Below, one piece after another: positions 21,186-30,510 of a stretch of 64,000 nt of DNA. The notes under the pieces were generated by a model that worked only from the letters and a program-made list of their open reading frames with translations, had not been told where the DNA came from and searched no databases. Each line of letters starts with the position of its first letter. The first letter of the stretch is position 1. Both the position numbers and the translations under genes were made by a program. The stretch comes from Mammaliicoccus vitulinus (lineage in GTDB: Bacteria > Bacillota > Bacilli > Staphylococcales > Staphylococcaceae): NCBI RefSeq assembly GCF_029024305.1, contig NZ_CP118974.1:620001-684000 (forward strand). The letters run 5' to 3'.

Positions 21186-22130
21186 ATGATTGAAATCGAA
21201 AAACCTAGAATTGAAACAATTGAAGTTAGTGATGATTCTACATTCGGTAAGTTCGTTGTTGAACCGCTAGAACGTGGTTATGGTACAACACTAGGCAACT
21301 CCTTACGTCGTATCCTATTATCTTCATTACCAGGTGCGGCAGTTAAAAATATCGAAATTGAAGGTGTTCTTCACGAATTTTCAGCAGTTGAAAATGTAGT
21401 TGAGGATGTTACAACTATCATTATGAACATCAAGAAATTGGCTCTTAAAATATATTCAGAAGAAGACAAAACACTTGAAATCGATATTAATGATGAGGGT
21501 GAAGTTACTGCGAAAGATATCATGCATGACAGTGATGTTGAAATATTAAATCCAGATTTAAAAATTGCAACAGTTTCTAAAGGTGGACACCTTAAGATGC
21601 GCTTAATTGCTAATAAAGGTCGCGGTTATGCTTTAGCTGAAGTAAACAACACAAGTGATTTGCCAATTGGTGTTATTCCAATCGATTCACTTTATTCTCC
21701 AGTAAATCGTGTTAACTATACAGTTGAAAATACTCGTGTAGGGCAAAGTAGTGATTATGATAAATTAACACTTGATGTTTGGACAGATGGTTCTTTATCT
21801 CCTCAAGAAGCAGTTTCTTTAGGTGCTAAGATCATGACTGAACACTTAAACATTTTTGTTAATTTAACTGATGAAGCACAACATGCTGAAATCATGATTG
21901 AAAAAGAAGAAGATCAAAAAGAAAAAGTACTTGAGATGTCTATTGAAGAATTAGATTTATCAGTACGTTCTTATAACTGTCTAAAACGTGCAGGAATTAA
22001 TTCTGTACAAGAATTAGCAGACAAATCTGAGGCAGATATGATGAAAGTTAGAAACTTAGGTCGTAAGTCTCTTGAAGAAGTTAAATATAAATTAGAAGAT
22101 CTTGGTCTTGGTTTAAGAAAAGAAGACTAA
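21186..22130 (+). CDS. rpoA: DNA-directed RNA polymerase subunit alpha
   Basis: 314 residues. The N-terminal domain (residues about 1-230), including [21 protein letters not shown], dimerises and assembles the core enzyme. The C-terminal domain (about 245-314), with [16 protein letters not shown] and [11 protein letters not shown], binds UP elements and activators. An 80-base gap separates it from rpsK; ATAAGGAGG precedes the ATG. Confidence 0.98.
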   Translation: MIEIEKPRIETIEVSDDSTFGKFVVEPLERGYGTTLGNSLRRILLSSLPGAAVKNIEIEGVLHEFSAVENVVEDVTTIIMNIKKLALKIYSEEDKTLEIDINDEGEVTAKDIMHDSDVEILNPDLKIATVSKGGHLKMRLIANKGRGYALAEVNNTSDLPIGVIPIDSLYSPVNRVNYTVENTRVGQSSDYDKLTLDVWTDGSLSPQEAVSLGAKIMTEHLNIFVNLTDEAQHAEIMIEKEEDQKEKVLEMSIEELDLSVRSYNCLKRAGINSVQELADKSEADMMKVRNLGRKSLEEVKYKLEDLGLGLRKED

Positions 22131-22146
22131 TAAAGGAGGTTAATTC

Positions 22147-22512
22147 ATGGGTTACAGAAAATTAGGTCGTACTTCTGATCAACGTAAAGCAATGTTACGT
22201 GACTTAGCTACTCAACTTATCGTTTCTGAACGCATTGAGACTACAGAATCTCGTGCTAAAGAACTACGTAAAGTTGTCGACAACTTGATTACTTTAGGTA
22301 AAAAAGGTGACTTAGCTTCACGTCGTAGAGCTGGTGAAACGTTGCGCGATGTTAAAATCTTAGAAGATGACAAAACAATTACTGCATTACAAAAATTATT
22401 CAATGATGTTGCGCCACGCTATGAAGAGCGTCAAGGTGGATATACTCGTATCATGAAAGTTGGTCCACGTCGCGGTGACGGTGCTGAATCAGTAATTATT
22501 GAATTAGTATAA
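22147..22512 (+). CDS. rplQ: 50S ribosomal protein L17
   Basis: 121 residues, last gene of the supercluster. It starts [19 protein letters not shown] and ends with the conserved [12 protein letters not shown]...RRGDGAE block. AAAGGAGG lies upstream. Followed by terminator-like hairpins. Confidence 0.98.
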   Translation: MGYRKLGRTSDQRKAMLRDLATQLIVSERIETTESRAKELRKVVDNLITLGKKGDLASRRRAGETLRDVKILEDDKTITALQKLFNDVAPRYEERQGGYTRIMKVGPRRGDGAESVIIELV

Positions 22513-22641
22513 TTTACTCTTTATTGGAGTGACGTAAGTCACTTCAATCATTCTTTATAAATACAATTTATTTAACACACACAAAGCAAATGAGTGCAAT
22601 GATAATGTTTACCCACACATAGATATTGTCTAGCTCAGAGT

Positions 22642-22734
22642 ACTCCACCACATTTGAATGACTTATAGCGTGAACTCGTCTATGGTGGAGTGCGCGCTTT
22701 TTTATTTTGAAATCCGTTTATACGGATTTTTTTT
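22642..22734 (+). terminator. Double terminator at the end of the ribosomal supercluster
   Basis: ACTCCACCA (22642-22650) pairs with TGGTGGAGT (22683-22691) and is followed by GCGCGC and a T-rich tract. A second compact stem, AATCCGT/ACGGATT, with an eight-base T-run follows at 22711-22734. Two successive terminators fit a very highly transcribed operon. A further small hairpin (TTGGAGTGAC/GTCACTTCAA) lies at 22524-22546. Confidence 0.8.
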
Positions 22735-22848
22735 ATGTGCAAATTTATCTATAATAACGCATCGGACTTTTAAAGCAATTAATGATTACAATTTCTTATC
22801 TATACTGTAAAATGAAGTAGTAATTAACTTGTTGAAGGATGAATTTAA

Positions 22849-23655
22849 ATGGTGCAGGAAAAAATAATTAGGTTCTCTAACGTTACATTTAAATATGATG
22901 AAAATGAACCAGCTGCATTACACGATGTTTCATTTAGCATCCAAAAAGGTAAGTGGACGTCAATTGTAGGGCATAATGGTTCAGGAAAGTCTACAATTGC
23001 CAAATTATTAATGGGAATTAATCAAAAATATGATGGTAATATTCAAGTAGGTGACTTAACGCTTTCTGAGAAAACAATTGAAGAAGCACGAAAGCATATA
23101 GGTATTGTTTTTCAAAATCCAGATAATCAGTTTATTGGTTCTACTGTAGAATATGACGTTGCTTTCGGCATGGAAAATCAAAGTGTTGCGTATAGTGTTA
23201 TGCATGATATAGTGGATCAAGTATTGAATGAAGTTGGTATGTCTGATATGAAATCATTTGAGCCGAGCCATTTGTCTGGTGGTCAAAAACAACGTGTAGC
23301 AATTGCTGGTATTTTAGCAATGTCTCCGGATGTTATGGTTTTGGATGAAGCAACAGCCATGTTGGATCCTGAAGGTAAAGAAAGCATCATGAATTTAATT
23401 AAATCTATTCAGGAAGAACATCATTTAACCGTGATTTCTATTACGCATGATTTAGAAGAAGCAATCAACGCTGATGACATGATCGTCATGAATAAAGGTG
23501 AAGTTTATAAACAAGATGTACCTAAAGAAATATTTAAAGAAGGTGCATATTTGAATGAAATAGGATTAGACTTACCTTTCTCAATGAGAATGAATTATTT
23601 GTTATATAACAACTACGAATTTACTACTTTCGAACAGTTGGTGAATCGCCTATGA
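22849..23655 (+). CDS. ecfA1: Energy-coupling factor transporter ATPase EcfA1
   Basis: 268-residue ABC ATPase (CbiO type). Walker A is GHNGSGKST (about 39-47), the signature is LSGGQKQRVAIAG, and Walker B is VMVLDEAT. With EcfA2 and EcfT it forms the shared ECF module that powers vitamin and cobalt S-components encoded elsewhere. The ATG follows GAAGGATG. It overlaps ecfA2 by four bases. Confidence 0.95.
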   Translation: MVQEKIIRFSNVTFKYDENEPAALHDVSFSIQKGKWTSIVGHNGSGKSTIAKLLMGINQKYDGNIQVGDLTLSEKTIEEARKHIGIVFQNPDNQFIGSTVEYDVAFGMENQSVAYSVMHDIVDQVLNEVGMSDMKSFEPSHLSGGQKQRVAIAGILAMSPDVMVLDEATAMLDPEGKESIMNLIKSIQEEHHLTVISITHDLEEAINADDMIVMNKGEVYKQDVPKEIFKEGAYLNEIGLDLPFSMRMNYLLYNNYEFTTFEQLVNRL

Positions 23656-24515
23656 AAATAATCTTTGATCACGTAACTTATGATTATAGTATAAAAACGC
23701 CTTATCAATATAGGGCTTTAAATGAAATTTCGACTACGTTCAACGAATCTAAATTTTATGCAATAGTTGGGCAAACAGGTTCAGGTAAATCTACATTGAT
23801 CCAACATTTAAATGCGATTTTAAAACCTACTGAAGGACAAATCACAATTGATGATACAGTCATTACTAAAAAGACAAAGTCCAAAAAACTTGCTCCAGTT
23901 CGTAAAAAGGTTGGTATCGTATTTCAATTTGCTGAGCATCAATTATTTGAAGATACAGTAGAAAAAGATATTATATTCGGTCCGCTTAATTACGGAATGG
24001 AAAAAGCAGCAGCCATTCATAAAGCTGAAGAATTAATAGATTTACTTGGTATGGAGCGAAGTATATTAAAGAGATCACCTTTTGAGCTCTCAGGAGGCCA
24101 AAAGCGAAGAATAGCAATCGCTGGTGTGTTAGCTATGGAACCAGAGATACTTGTCCTTGATGAGCCTACAGTTGGCTTAGACCCTAGAGGACAACATGAC
24201 ATGATGGAATTGTTTAATGAAATACATCAAACATTAGGCATTACGATTATTTTAATCTCACATCAAATGGATATTGTACTTAAGTATGCTGATGAAGTGA
24301 AAGTGATTAAAGCTGGTGAAATCGTAGCAGAAGATCAACCTGTTAATATATTTACTAATCAAGAACTTCTTAATCAAACACACTTGCAAGCACCTAAGAT
24401 TATTCAACTACAACGAGCTGTAGAAACTAAATACAATATGAAATTTGATCAAGTTGCAACTTGTGAAGAGATGTTTAAAGATATGTATGAAAAGCAGGTG
24501 AAACGTCATGACTGA
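23652..24515 (+). CDS. ecfA2: Energy-coupling factor transporter ATPase EcfA2
   Basis: 287-residue second ATPase of the ECF module. It has Walker A GQTGSGKST (about 39-47), signature LSGGQKRRIAIAG, and Walker B ILVLDEPT. The extra C-terminal 40 residues are usual for EcfA2. Its start overlaps the ecfA1 stop (ATGA) and its end overlaps ecfT by eight bases, so the three subunits are translated in a coupled way. Confidence 0.95.
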   Translation: MKIIFDHVTYDYSIKTPYQYRALNEISTTFNESKFYAIVGQTGSGKSTLIQHLNAILKPTEGQITIDDTVITKKTKSKKLAPVRKKVGIVFQFAEHQLFEDTVEKDIIFGPLNYGMEKAAAIHKAEELIDLLGMERSILKRSPFELSGGQKRRIAIAGVLAMEPEILVLDEPTVGLDPRGQHDMMELFNEIHQTLGITIILISHQMDIVLKYADEVKVIKAGEIVAEDQPVNIFTNQELLNQTHLQAPKIIQLQRAVETKYNMKFDQVATCEEMFKDMYEKQVKRHD

Positions 24516-25305
24516 TAAAATGATAATTGGACGTTATATACCTGGTAATACAATTATTCATGGCTTAGACTCTAGGATGAAAATGATATATGTATTTTTA
24601 TTTATGATTTTAATCTTCTTTTGTAACACATGGTCTTCATATGCATTTATGCTGTTAACTGTATTAGTCATTATGTATTTAGCGAAAATAAGATTTTGGT
24701 TTCTTATTAAAGGTCTTACGCCTGTTATGCTTTTATTCATCTTTACGTTCGTCATGCATTTAATTGTGACTAAAGGTGGACCAGTTGTATTAGACTTAAA
24801 GTTATTTACGATTGAACAGAACGGAATACAACAAGGTGCGTTTATTGTATTAAGACTTGTGTTGTTAGTGATGATATCGACTATTATGACTTTAACAACA
24901 AGTCCTATAAGTTTAACGGATGCTATAGAATCTATGTTAAGACCGCTTAAGAAAATCAAGTTTCCAGTGCATGAATTAGCAATGATGATGTCAATTTCAT
25001 TAAGGTTTATACCTACATTAATGGATGAACTAGATAGAATTATTAAAGCTCAAACTTCAAGAGGATCAGATGTAACAGCAGGGAGTATATTTAATAGGTT
25101 AAAAGCCATTATCCCTTTATTAATACCTATGTTTATTTCTGCCTTTAAGAGAGCGGATGATTTGGCAGTAGCCATGGAATCTAGAGGTTATAATGCATCG
25201 AATCAACGAACGACTTATCGTAAGTTAAAATGGAAATTTAAAGATAGCCTCGCATTAGCGACTATCCTTATAATAGCAATAATATTATATTTATTAAGGA
25301 ATTGA
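24508..25305 (+). CDS. ecfT: Energy-coupling factor transporter transmembrane protein EcfT
   Basis: 265 residues with about six predicted helices and the two cytoplasmic coupling helices bearing the A-R-G-type signatures (QTSRGSDV near residue 190 and MESRGYNA near residue 226) that dock onto the ATPases. Third gene of the ecfA1-ecfA2-ecfT operon, followed after ten bases by truA. Confidence 0.95.
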   Translation: MTDKMIIGRYIPGNTIIHGLDSRMKMIYVFLFMILIFFCNTWSSYAFMLLTVLVIMYLAKIRFWFLIKGLTPVMLLFIFTFVMHLIVTKGGPVVLDLKLFTIEQNGIQQGAFIVLRLVLLVMISTIMTLTTSPISLTDAIESMLRPLKKIKFPVHELAMMMSISLRFIPTLMDELDRIIKAQTSRGSDVTAGSIFNRLKAIIPLLIPMFISAFKRADDLAVAMESRGYNASNQRTTYRKLKWKFKDSLALATILIIAIILYLLRN

Positions 25306-25315
25306 GGTACAGACT

Positions 25316-26119
25316 TTGAGGATGTTAGTTAAAATTTCATATCACGGTGGAAAGTTCATGGGATTTCAAGTTCAACATCATGAACGTACTGTGCAATATG
25401 AATTTGAAAGAATTCTAAAAAGAATGCATCAGAAATTTGTTAGAATAAACCCTTCAAGTAGGACAGATAAAGGTGTCCATGCAATAGAACAGTGCTTTCA
25501 TTTTGATACACATTTAAATATCCCACCAGATAAATGGAAGTACATTTTTAATTCTGCATTACCTAAAGATATATATGTACAAAGTGTCGAACAAATCAGT
25601 GACGATTTCCATTGTAGATATGATTGTGTAGGTAAGAAATACCGTTATAAAGTCTATATAGACGAAGAAAGACATATTTTTGAAATTGATACAAAAGTTC
25701 AACAGAAGAAACCAGTAGATATCAAAAAGATGAATGAAACCGCACAACACTTTTTAGGCACACATGATTTTACAAGTTTTTGTTCACAAAAAACAGAAAT
25801 ACAAAATAAAATTCGTACAATCTATCAAAGTGAAGTAAATGAAACAGAAGATGGATTTGAATTTGTCGTAACAGGATCAGGATTTCTTTATAATATGGTT
25901 CGAGTTATGGTCGCTTATTTAATACTTGTCGGAGAAGGTAAGAGAAGCGGTGAAGAAATTCATACGCTGCTTGAAGAGAGAGATAGAAAGAAAATACCAT
26001 TTACTGCACCAGCACATGGATTATATTTAGAAAAGATATATTTAGACAAACAAGAGCTGGTCAATGAATTCGGAACAAATATCGAAATATATAATAAAAA
26101 TTCAACAGAAAATGTTTGA
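25316..26119 (+). CDS. truA: tRNA pseudouridine synthase A
   Basis: 267 residues; converts U38-U40 in tRNA anticodon arms to pseudouridine. The catalytic aspartate is in SRTDKGVHA (about residues 47-55), followed by YRYKVY and [13 protein letters not shown] family motifs. TTG start at 25316 is supported by GAGGTAC upstream and by the MR-LVKI-type family N-terminus; an ATG two codons later is the alternative. Confidence 0.94.
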   Translation: MRMLVKISYHGGKFMGFQVQHHERTVQYEFERILKRMHQKFVRINPSSRTDKGVHAIEQCFHFDTHLNIPPDKWKYIFNSALPKDIYVQSVEQISDDFHCRYDCVGKKYRYKVYIDEERHIFEIDTKVQQKKPVDIKKMNETAQHFLGTHDFTSFCSQKTEIQNKIRTIYQSEVNETEDGFEFVVTGSGFLYNMVRVMVAYLILVGEGKRSGEEIHTLLEERDRKKIPFTAPAHGLYLEKIYLDKQELVNEFGTNIEIYNKNSTENV

Positions 26120-26125
26120 AATCAA

Positions 26126-26154
26126 TTGACAAAATGATAAATAAATTATATTAT
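26126..26154 (+). promoter_or_regulatory. rplM-rpsI promoter
   Basis: Perfect TTGACA (26126-26131), 17-base spacer and TATTAT (26149-26154), directly after truA. Confidence 0.8.
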
Positions 26155-26159
26155 AGTTA

Positions 26160-26328
26160 ACGGTATTGTTTTATATCCACCACCACGATAAGCCCCGGAA
26201 TCTTATTGTGTTTTAAGATATATAAGCAGGAATCAGATAACGGAATTTAAGATGTATTTATTTCCTTGGTACAGGTTAATACATACATCTTAACCAAGAA
26301 CTTTTTTAAATTTTAGGAGGACTCTATA
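26160..26328 (+). ncRNA. L13 ribosomal-protein leader with terminator/antiterminator potential
   Basis: The leader of about 165 nt lies in front of rplM, where Firmicutes carry the known L13 leader motif. Two competing hairpins can be read: TTAAGATGTA (26247-26256) with TACATCTTAA (26284-26293), and CCTTGGT (26264-26270) with ACCAAG (26293-26298), followed by a T-run at 26302-26307. The second looks like an intrinsic terminator whose left arm lies in the loop of the first. Autogenous control by L13 is known for the family and inferred here. Confidence 0.75.
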
Positions 26329-26766
26329 ATGCGTCAAACATTTATGGCTAATGAAGCAAACATCGATCGCAAATGGTATGTTGTTGATGCTGAAGGACAA
26401 ACGTTAGGTCGTTTATCATCAGAAATCGCAACAATCTTACGCGGTAAACATAAAGTAACTTATACACCACACGTTGATACAGGAGATAACGTTATTATTA
26501 TTAACGCTGAAAAAATCTACTTATCAGGTAACAAAGAACAAGATAAAATTTACTACCGTCACTCAAATCACCCAGGTGGAATCAAATCAGTTTCTGCTGG
26601 TGAATTAAAAGAGAAAAACCCAGTTCGTTTATTAGAAACATCTATCAAAGGTATGTTACCTAAAAATAAACTTGGTGAAAAACAAGGTAAAAAATTATTC
26701 GTATATGCTGGTGCAGAGCATCCACATGCTGCACAACAACCTGAAAACTACGAGTTACGTGGTTAA
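26329..26766 (+). CDS. rplM: 50S ribosomal protein L13
   Basis: 145 residues, early assembly protein of the large subunit. Conserved blocks are [19 protein letters not shown] and [17 protein letters not shown] precedes the ATG. It forms a two-gene operon with rpsI. Confidence 0.98.
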   Translation: MRQTFMANEANIDRKWYVVDAEGQTLGRLSSEIATILRGKHKVTYTPHVDTGDNVIIINAEKIYLSGNKEQDKIYYRHSNHPGGIKSVSAGELKEKNPVRLLETSIKGMLPKNKLGEKQGKKLFVYAGAEHPHAAQQPENYELRG

Positions 26767-26785
26767 TTAAGAGGAGGATACTACA

Positions 26786-27178
26786 TTGGCACAAGTTGAA
26801 TATCAAGGCACAGGTCGTCGTAAAAATTCAGTAGCACGTGTACGTTTAGTACCTGGTGAAGGTAACGTAACAATCAATGATCGTGACGTACGTGACTACT
26901 TACCATTTGAATCATTAATTTTAGATTTAAATCAACCATTTGATGTAACTGAAACAAAAGGAAACTATGATGTTTTAGTAAACGTTCATGGTGGAGGTTT
27001 CACAGGACAAGCACAAGCTATCCGTCACGGAATTGCACGTGCATTGTTAGAAGCAGATCCAGAATACCGTGGATCATTAAAACGCGCTGGATTACTTACT
27101 CGTGACCCACGTATGAAAGAACGTAAAAAACCTGGTCTTAAAGGTGCTCGTCGTTCACCACAATTCTCAAAACGTTAA
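26786..27178 (+). CDS. rpsI: 30S ribosomal protein S9
   Basis: 130 residues, contacts P-site tRNA through its C-terminal tail, here [14 protein letters not shown] with the expected terminal K-R. TTG start, 20 bases after rplM, preceded by GAGGAGG. The [20 protein letters not shown]-terminus is conserved. Confidence 0.98.
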   Translation: MAQVEYQGTGRRKNSVARVRLVPGEGNVTINDRDVRDYLPFESLILDLNQPFDVTETKGNYDVLVNVHGGGFTGQAQAIRHGIARALLEADPEYRGSLKRAGLLTRDPRMKERKKPGLKGARRSPQFSKR

Positions 27179-27202
27179 TTGCAAGTTATATCAACGTTTA
27201 CA

Positions 27203-27236
27203 GCACTTCTCGAATATACTCGAGAAGTGCTTTTTT
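27203..27236 (+). terminator. Terminator of rplM-rpsI
   Basis: Perfect stem GCACTTCTCGA / TCGAGAAGTGC followed by TTTTTT, 24 bases after the rpsI stop. Confidence 0.92.
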
Positions 27237-27433
27237 GTGTTTTAATAAAGGAATTTAAGTATCTTTATAGTAACCCTAGGGTATTGTCTTGATTAAATTC
27301 AAGAGGCATTTCAATTAGATGCAACTGTATGGAACTATGTGCAATAACGTGGTGTTTCTCTAGGATTCATACAATGTATTCACTTATAAATTATTGTATA
27401 ATATCAATAACTAAGTGAAGGGAAGCGTTTCAA

Positions 27434-29110
27434 ATGTTAGAAAAGAAATTTGAAGATATTTTATATCATTCATCTGAAAACGAAACTATAGAATTTAAAG
27501 CTGCCCAGAATAATTTTAATAAACATGAATTAGGGAAATATTTTTCAGCTTTAAGTAACGAGGCTAGTTTAAATGGAAAAGAAGTAGCATGGTTAGTCTT
27601 TGGAGTTAATGATCCACATAAATATAGAGAAACGAAAAAATTTATAGTAGGTACTCAATTTAAAAAAGAAGAGGAGGCTATGAATAAAACTAAACAAGAA
27701 ATAAAAGAACAAATTAATAACAATTTATCTTTTACGGAAGTAGTAGAAAAGATTATAGATGGTAAAAGAGTTATCTTTTTTGGAATTCCTGCTGCGTTAA
27801 AGGGAATTCCAACTACTTATCAAGATAAAGCCTATGGTAGGACAGGTGAATCGATTGATATATTGTCTAACTATGAAATGAAAAAAATTTATAGTCAAAC
27901 TTCGGATGACTGGTCTAAAAAAATTGTTGAAAACGCGACTATTAATGACTTAAATAAAGATGCAATTAATTTAGCACGTGAAAAATTTAAAGTAAAAAAT
28001 GCTAATTTAGCTGATGATATTAATAATTGGGATGATGAAACATTTCTTAATAAAGCTAAAATAACATTAAAATCAAAAATTACAAATACTGCAATTATTC
28101 TTTTAGGCAATCCAGATTCTACTTCGTTATTAGACAATGCGAGAATGACTGTATCCTGGATATTAAAAGATCAAAATAATATTGAAATTGATTATGAGCA
28201 TTTTTCAGCGCCCATGCTAATTAATATTGATAGAATATACAGTAAAATAAGGAACTTAAATTATAGATATATTGCAGATGATTCCTTATTTCCAACAGAA
28301 ACCAAGAAATATGATTCTTATGTACTTCGTGAGGCAATAAACAATGCTATTGCGCATCAAGATTATAATTTAAACGGAAAGATTAATCTTGTGGAGTATC
28401 CTAATAAAGTAGTGTTATCAAACGTAGGTGAATTTTTACCAGAATCCATTGAATATGTGATTGATTCAGATACTCCAAGTGAGATATATAGAAATCAATT
28501 TTTAGCTGATGCAATGGTATCATTAAACATGATCGACACTATCGGTAGTGGAATTAAAAAGATGATGAATATTCAGATGAAAAGAACATTCCCATTACCG
28601 ACCTATGATATTTCTGAAAAAGGAGCATTGCATCCGAAGGTTCAGGTAACCATTTTTGGAGAAATAATAGATGAAAACTATACAAAGTTACTTGTACAAA
28701 ATAGCGATTTATCTTTGAGAGAAGTAATGTTACTGGATAAAGTCCAGAAGAATGAAAGAATTGCAAAAAGCGATGCTGATAAACTAAGAAAAAAGAAATT
28801 AATAGAAGGCCGTTATCCTAATATTATTATAGCTTCGCATATAGCTGATTTAACTGGTAAAAAAAATAAATACCTTAAAGATGCAGGATTAAATAATGAC
28901 TATTACAAAGCATTAATTGTGACTATGTTAGAAAAATATCCTAATAGCTCTAAGCAAGAGGTTCTTTCTTTACTAGAAGATAAGTTACCTAATATCCTTG
29001 ATAAACAGCAAAAAATGAAAAAAGTAGATAATCTATTACAGTCTCTTTCTAGAGAAGGTAAGATTAAATCTACAGGCAGAGGATTAGGTGCTAAATGGAT
29101 AAAACAATAA
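27434..29110 (+). CDS. AlbA_2 (Schlafen-type) / RecG-C-like ATPase domain protein
   Basis: A 558-residue cytoplasmic protein. Residues about 14-140 match the AlbA_2 / Schlafen divergent AAA_4 domain (ENETIEFKAA start, WLVFGVND, YGRTGES). Residues about 290-395 carry an HATPase_c_4-like block (REAINNAIAHQDY, then VVLSNVGEF). The C-terminus looks like a winged helix. Such proteins act as DNA-binding regulators or in defence; the function here is unknown. The coding sequence is more A-rich than its neighbours and is followed by debris, which suggests acquisition. TATAAT at 27397-27402 may be its -10 box. Confidence 0.75.
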   Translation: MLEKKFEDILYHSSENETIEFKAAQNNFNKHELGKYFSALSNEASLNGKEVAWLVFGVNDPHKYRETKKFIVGTQFKKEEEAMNKTKQEIKEQINNNLSFTEVVEKIIDGKRVIFFGIPAALKGIPTTYQDKAYGRTGESIDILSNYEMKKIYSQTSDDWSKKIVENATINDLNKDAINLAREKFKVKNANLADDINNWDDETFLNKAKITLKSKITNTAIILLGNPDSTSLLDNARMTVSWILKDQNNIEIDYEHFSAPMLINIDRIYSKIRNLNYRYIADDSLFPTETKKYDSYVLREAINNAIAHQDYNLNGKINLVEYPNKVVLSNVGEFLPESIEYVIDSDTPSEIYRNQFLADAMVSLNMIDTIGSGIKKMMNIQMKRTFPLPTYDISEKGALHPKVQVTIFGEIIDENYTKLLVQNSDLSLREVMLLDKVQKNERIAKSDADKLRKKKLIEGRYPNIIIASHIADLTGKKNKYLKDAGLNNDYYKALIVTMLEKYPNSSKQEVLSLLEDKLPNILDKQQKMKKVDNLLQSLSREGKIKSTGRGLGAKWIKQ

Positions 29111-29122
29111 CCTAAAGTAGAT

Positions 29123-29240
29123 TATTAGGTAATTATATAATAGAAAATAGGTTACTCTTACCTATAAATACTGATATATAGCGATTTTTGAAAAAATATT
29201 TAGGTTTTATTAGGTTATTTAATTTATGATTTTAGGTTAC
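29123..29240. repeat. Cluster of TAGGT(T)A motifs downstream of the AlbA_2 gene
   Basis: Five short repeats occur within 120 bases: ATTAGGTAAT at 29124, ATAGGTTACT at 29147, TTTAGGTTTT at 29199, ATTAGGTTAT at 29209, and TTTAGGTTAC at 29231. The second forms a small palindrome with ACCTAT (29147-29165). Iteron-like or operator-like; nothing else is readable in this stretch. Confidence 0.5.
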
Positions 29241-29242
29241 TA

Positions 29243-29282
29243 TTGTTATTATATTAATACGTGTTAATTAATATAATAACAA
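29243..29282. repeat. Perfect 16-bp AT-rich inverted repeat
   Basis: TTGTTATTATATTAAT (29243-29258) and ATTAATATAATAACAA (29267-29282) are perfect reverse complements around an eight-base centre, ACGTGTTA. No T-run follows, so it is not a classical terminator. It may be an operator or a remnant of a mobile-element end. Confidence 0.65.
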
Positions 29283-29533
29283 GGATAGAAACTTTTTTAA
29301 TTATGTAGAAAATGCAGTTAAGTCAGATAAAATTTCATATACAGACGCTTTTGAAATTTTAGGAGTTGGTTATAAAGATTATAAAATATTAGAAGGAGAG
29401 AATACTCTAAAGGTCTTAAATGAATTTAGAAGCGTTGTATGAGCCGTTAACTGCACAAGGACTAACTGGGCATGATATTATTGATATGCTTGAAGGTAGT
29501 GTTTCCAACTTTCATGACATAGAGGGCAATTAG
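29272..29533 (+). pseudogene. Gene debris (two overlapping reading-frame fragments)
   Basis: The open frame 29272-29442 encodes about 56 residues (containing KISYTDAFEILGVGYKDYK) but has no start codon. It gives way to a second frame, ATG 29420 to TAG 29533, encoding 37 residues (containing YEPLTAQGLTGHDIIDML) with no good ribosome site. The pattern fits one or two decayed genes. The first fragment vaguely resembles C-termini of phage-type ImmA-like proteins, but this is not firm. Confidence 0.4.
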
Positions 29534-29566
29534 TTTGCTATAACGGATTAACAGGAGGAAATTGAA

Positions 29567-30028
29567 ATGATAGAAAAACAGTTCCAAGTTTCTTACAATA
29601 TGTTATCGAACATTATTAAAGATGTCGATGAGAAACAAGCGGATTTTCAATTAGAGTTAGCTAAAAATAATATTAAGTGGCAGCTTGGTCATGTGATTAT
29701 GGCGAATGAGGCTTTTGTATTTGGTAGTGAGGAAGAAGGGAATGTGCTTGGTGAAAAATTAGGTGAATCGTTCTCTCCAGGTATGTCACCTCAAGATTTT
29801 ACAGGTGTAGAACCTACATTCCAAGAATTAAAAGATATTTTGATGCAACAGCTTGAAAGAATCTTAAATGCGTTAGATGATAAAATGGGTCAAACAAGAA
29901 AACAACCTGTAGCAGGTATGGCGACATTTGATGAAACGATATCATTTGCGATTACACATACAAATTATCATATTGGACAAATTAATTTAATGAAAAACAT
30001 GTTAATGAACTTAGATCAAGGCGTATAG
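29567..30028 (+). CDS. DinB/YfiT-family putative metal-dependent protein
   Basis: 153 residues, all-alpha four-helix type. The metal-ligand histidines expected for the DinB superfamily are visible in WQLGHVIMANE (about residue 47) and in THTNYHIGQINL (about residues 127-138). Members act as thiol-dependent transferases or are of unknown role; the name comes from DNA-damage induction in Bacillus. ACAGGAGG lies before the ATG. Monocistronic. Confidence 0.8.
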   Translation: MIEKQFQVSYNMLSNIIKDVDEKQADFQLELAKNNIKWQLGHVIMANEAFVFGSEEEGNVLGEKLGESFSPGMSPQDFTGVEPTFQELKDILMQQLERILNALDDKMGQTRKQPVAGMATFDETISFAITHTNYHIGQINLMKNMLMNLDQGV

Positions 30029-30031
30029 AAA

Positions 30032-30077
30032 AACGAGGGAAAAGTAACGATTATGTTTCTTTTCCCTCGTCTTTTTT
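30032..30077. terminator. Terminator after the DinB gene
   Basis: Stem ACGAGGGAAAA / TTTTCCCTCGT with a 16-base loop and a T-run. It overlaps the 3' end of a small gene on the other strand, so it lies inside coding sequence there. Confidence 0.85.
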
Positions 30078-30197
30078 ATTTGAACATTTAAAACATAATA
30101 GTGTTTTGTCTTGTTGGACGACGCCTTCAATAAAGCCACTACTACAATAAATATTTGAATCACATGCTTCACATTTACCTACAAATTCTTTTTCCAT
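30051..30197 (-). CDS. Small double-CxxC (zinc-ribbon-like) protein
   Basis: A 48-residue peptide read on the minus strand: ATG at 30197, with AAAGGTG six bases upstream, and stop at 30051. It contains CEAC near residue 9 and CFKC near residue 35, a spacing that could hold zinc, and a basic/acidic tail (NKKDEGKE). Function unknown. It is convergent with the DinB gene and divergent from the DUF1272 gene, another small cysteine-rich protein. Confidence 0.6.
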   Translation of the reverse strand: MEKEFVGKCEACDSNIYCSSGFIEGVVQQDKTLLCFKCSNKKDEGKET

Positions 30198-30285
30198 ATA
30201 ATCACACCTTTAAATTCTATTTACGTGCTTAAAAATGATATGATAATTATATATATATTAACATATTTTTATTGGAGTGATTGAA

Positions 30286-30489
30286 ATGGCTTTAGAAATG
30301 AAAACGAATTGTGAAAAATGCGACTATGAATTTCATAGTAAAAGTAATGCTTTTATTTGTGTGAAGGAGCATACGTTTTGTAGAGAATGTGCTGAAAATT
30401 TATTTTATGTATGTCCAAATTGTAATGGTGAGCTTGTCGTTCGACCGAAAGTGAAAGCGGATGAAAACACAGTAATAAGAGATAGATAA
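30286..30489 (+). CDS. DUF1272 domain protein (zinc-ribbon)
   Basis: 67 residues with four CxxC-like pairs (CEKC, C...CREC, CPNC), matching the DUF1272 family, whose consensus runs ALEMKTNCEKC ... TFCRECAENL ... CPNCNGELV. The biochemical role is unknown. The ATG at 30286 is preferred: TTGGAGTG lies upstream and the family starts MALE. An in-frame GTG at 30277 is inside the ribosome site. Confidence 0.85.
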   Translation: MALEMKTNCEKCDYEFHSKSNAFICVKEHTFCRECAENLFYVCPNCNGELVVRPKVKADENTVIRDR

Positions 30490-30510
30490 TGGCGTAAATG
30501 AGGTGATGTA

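Noticed and set aside
27179-27433. Phage or island attachment site at the 3' end of rpsI
   Set aside because: No direct repeat of the rpsI end could be found at the far side of the accessory block and no integrase is present.
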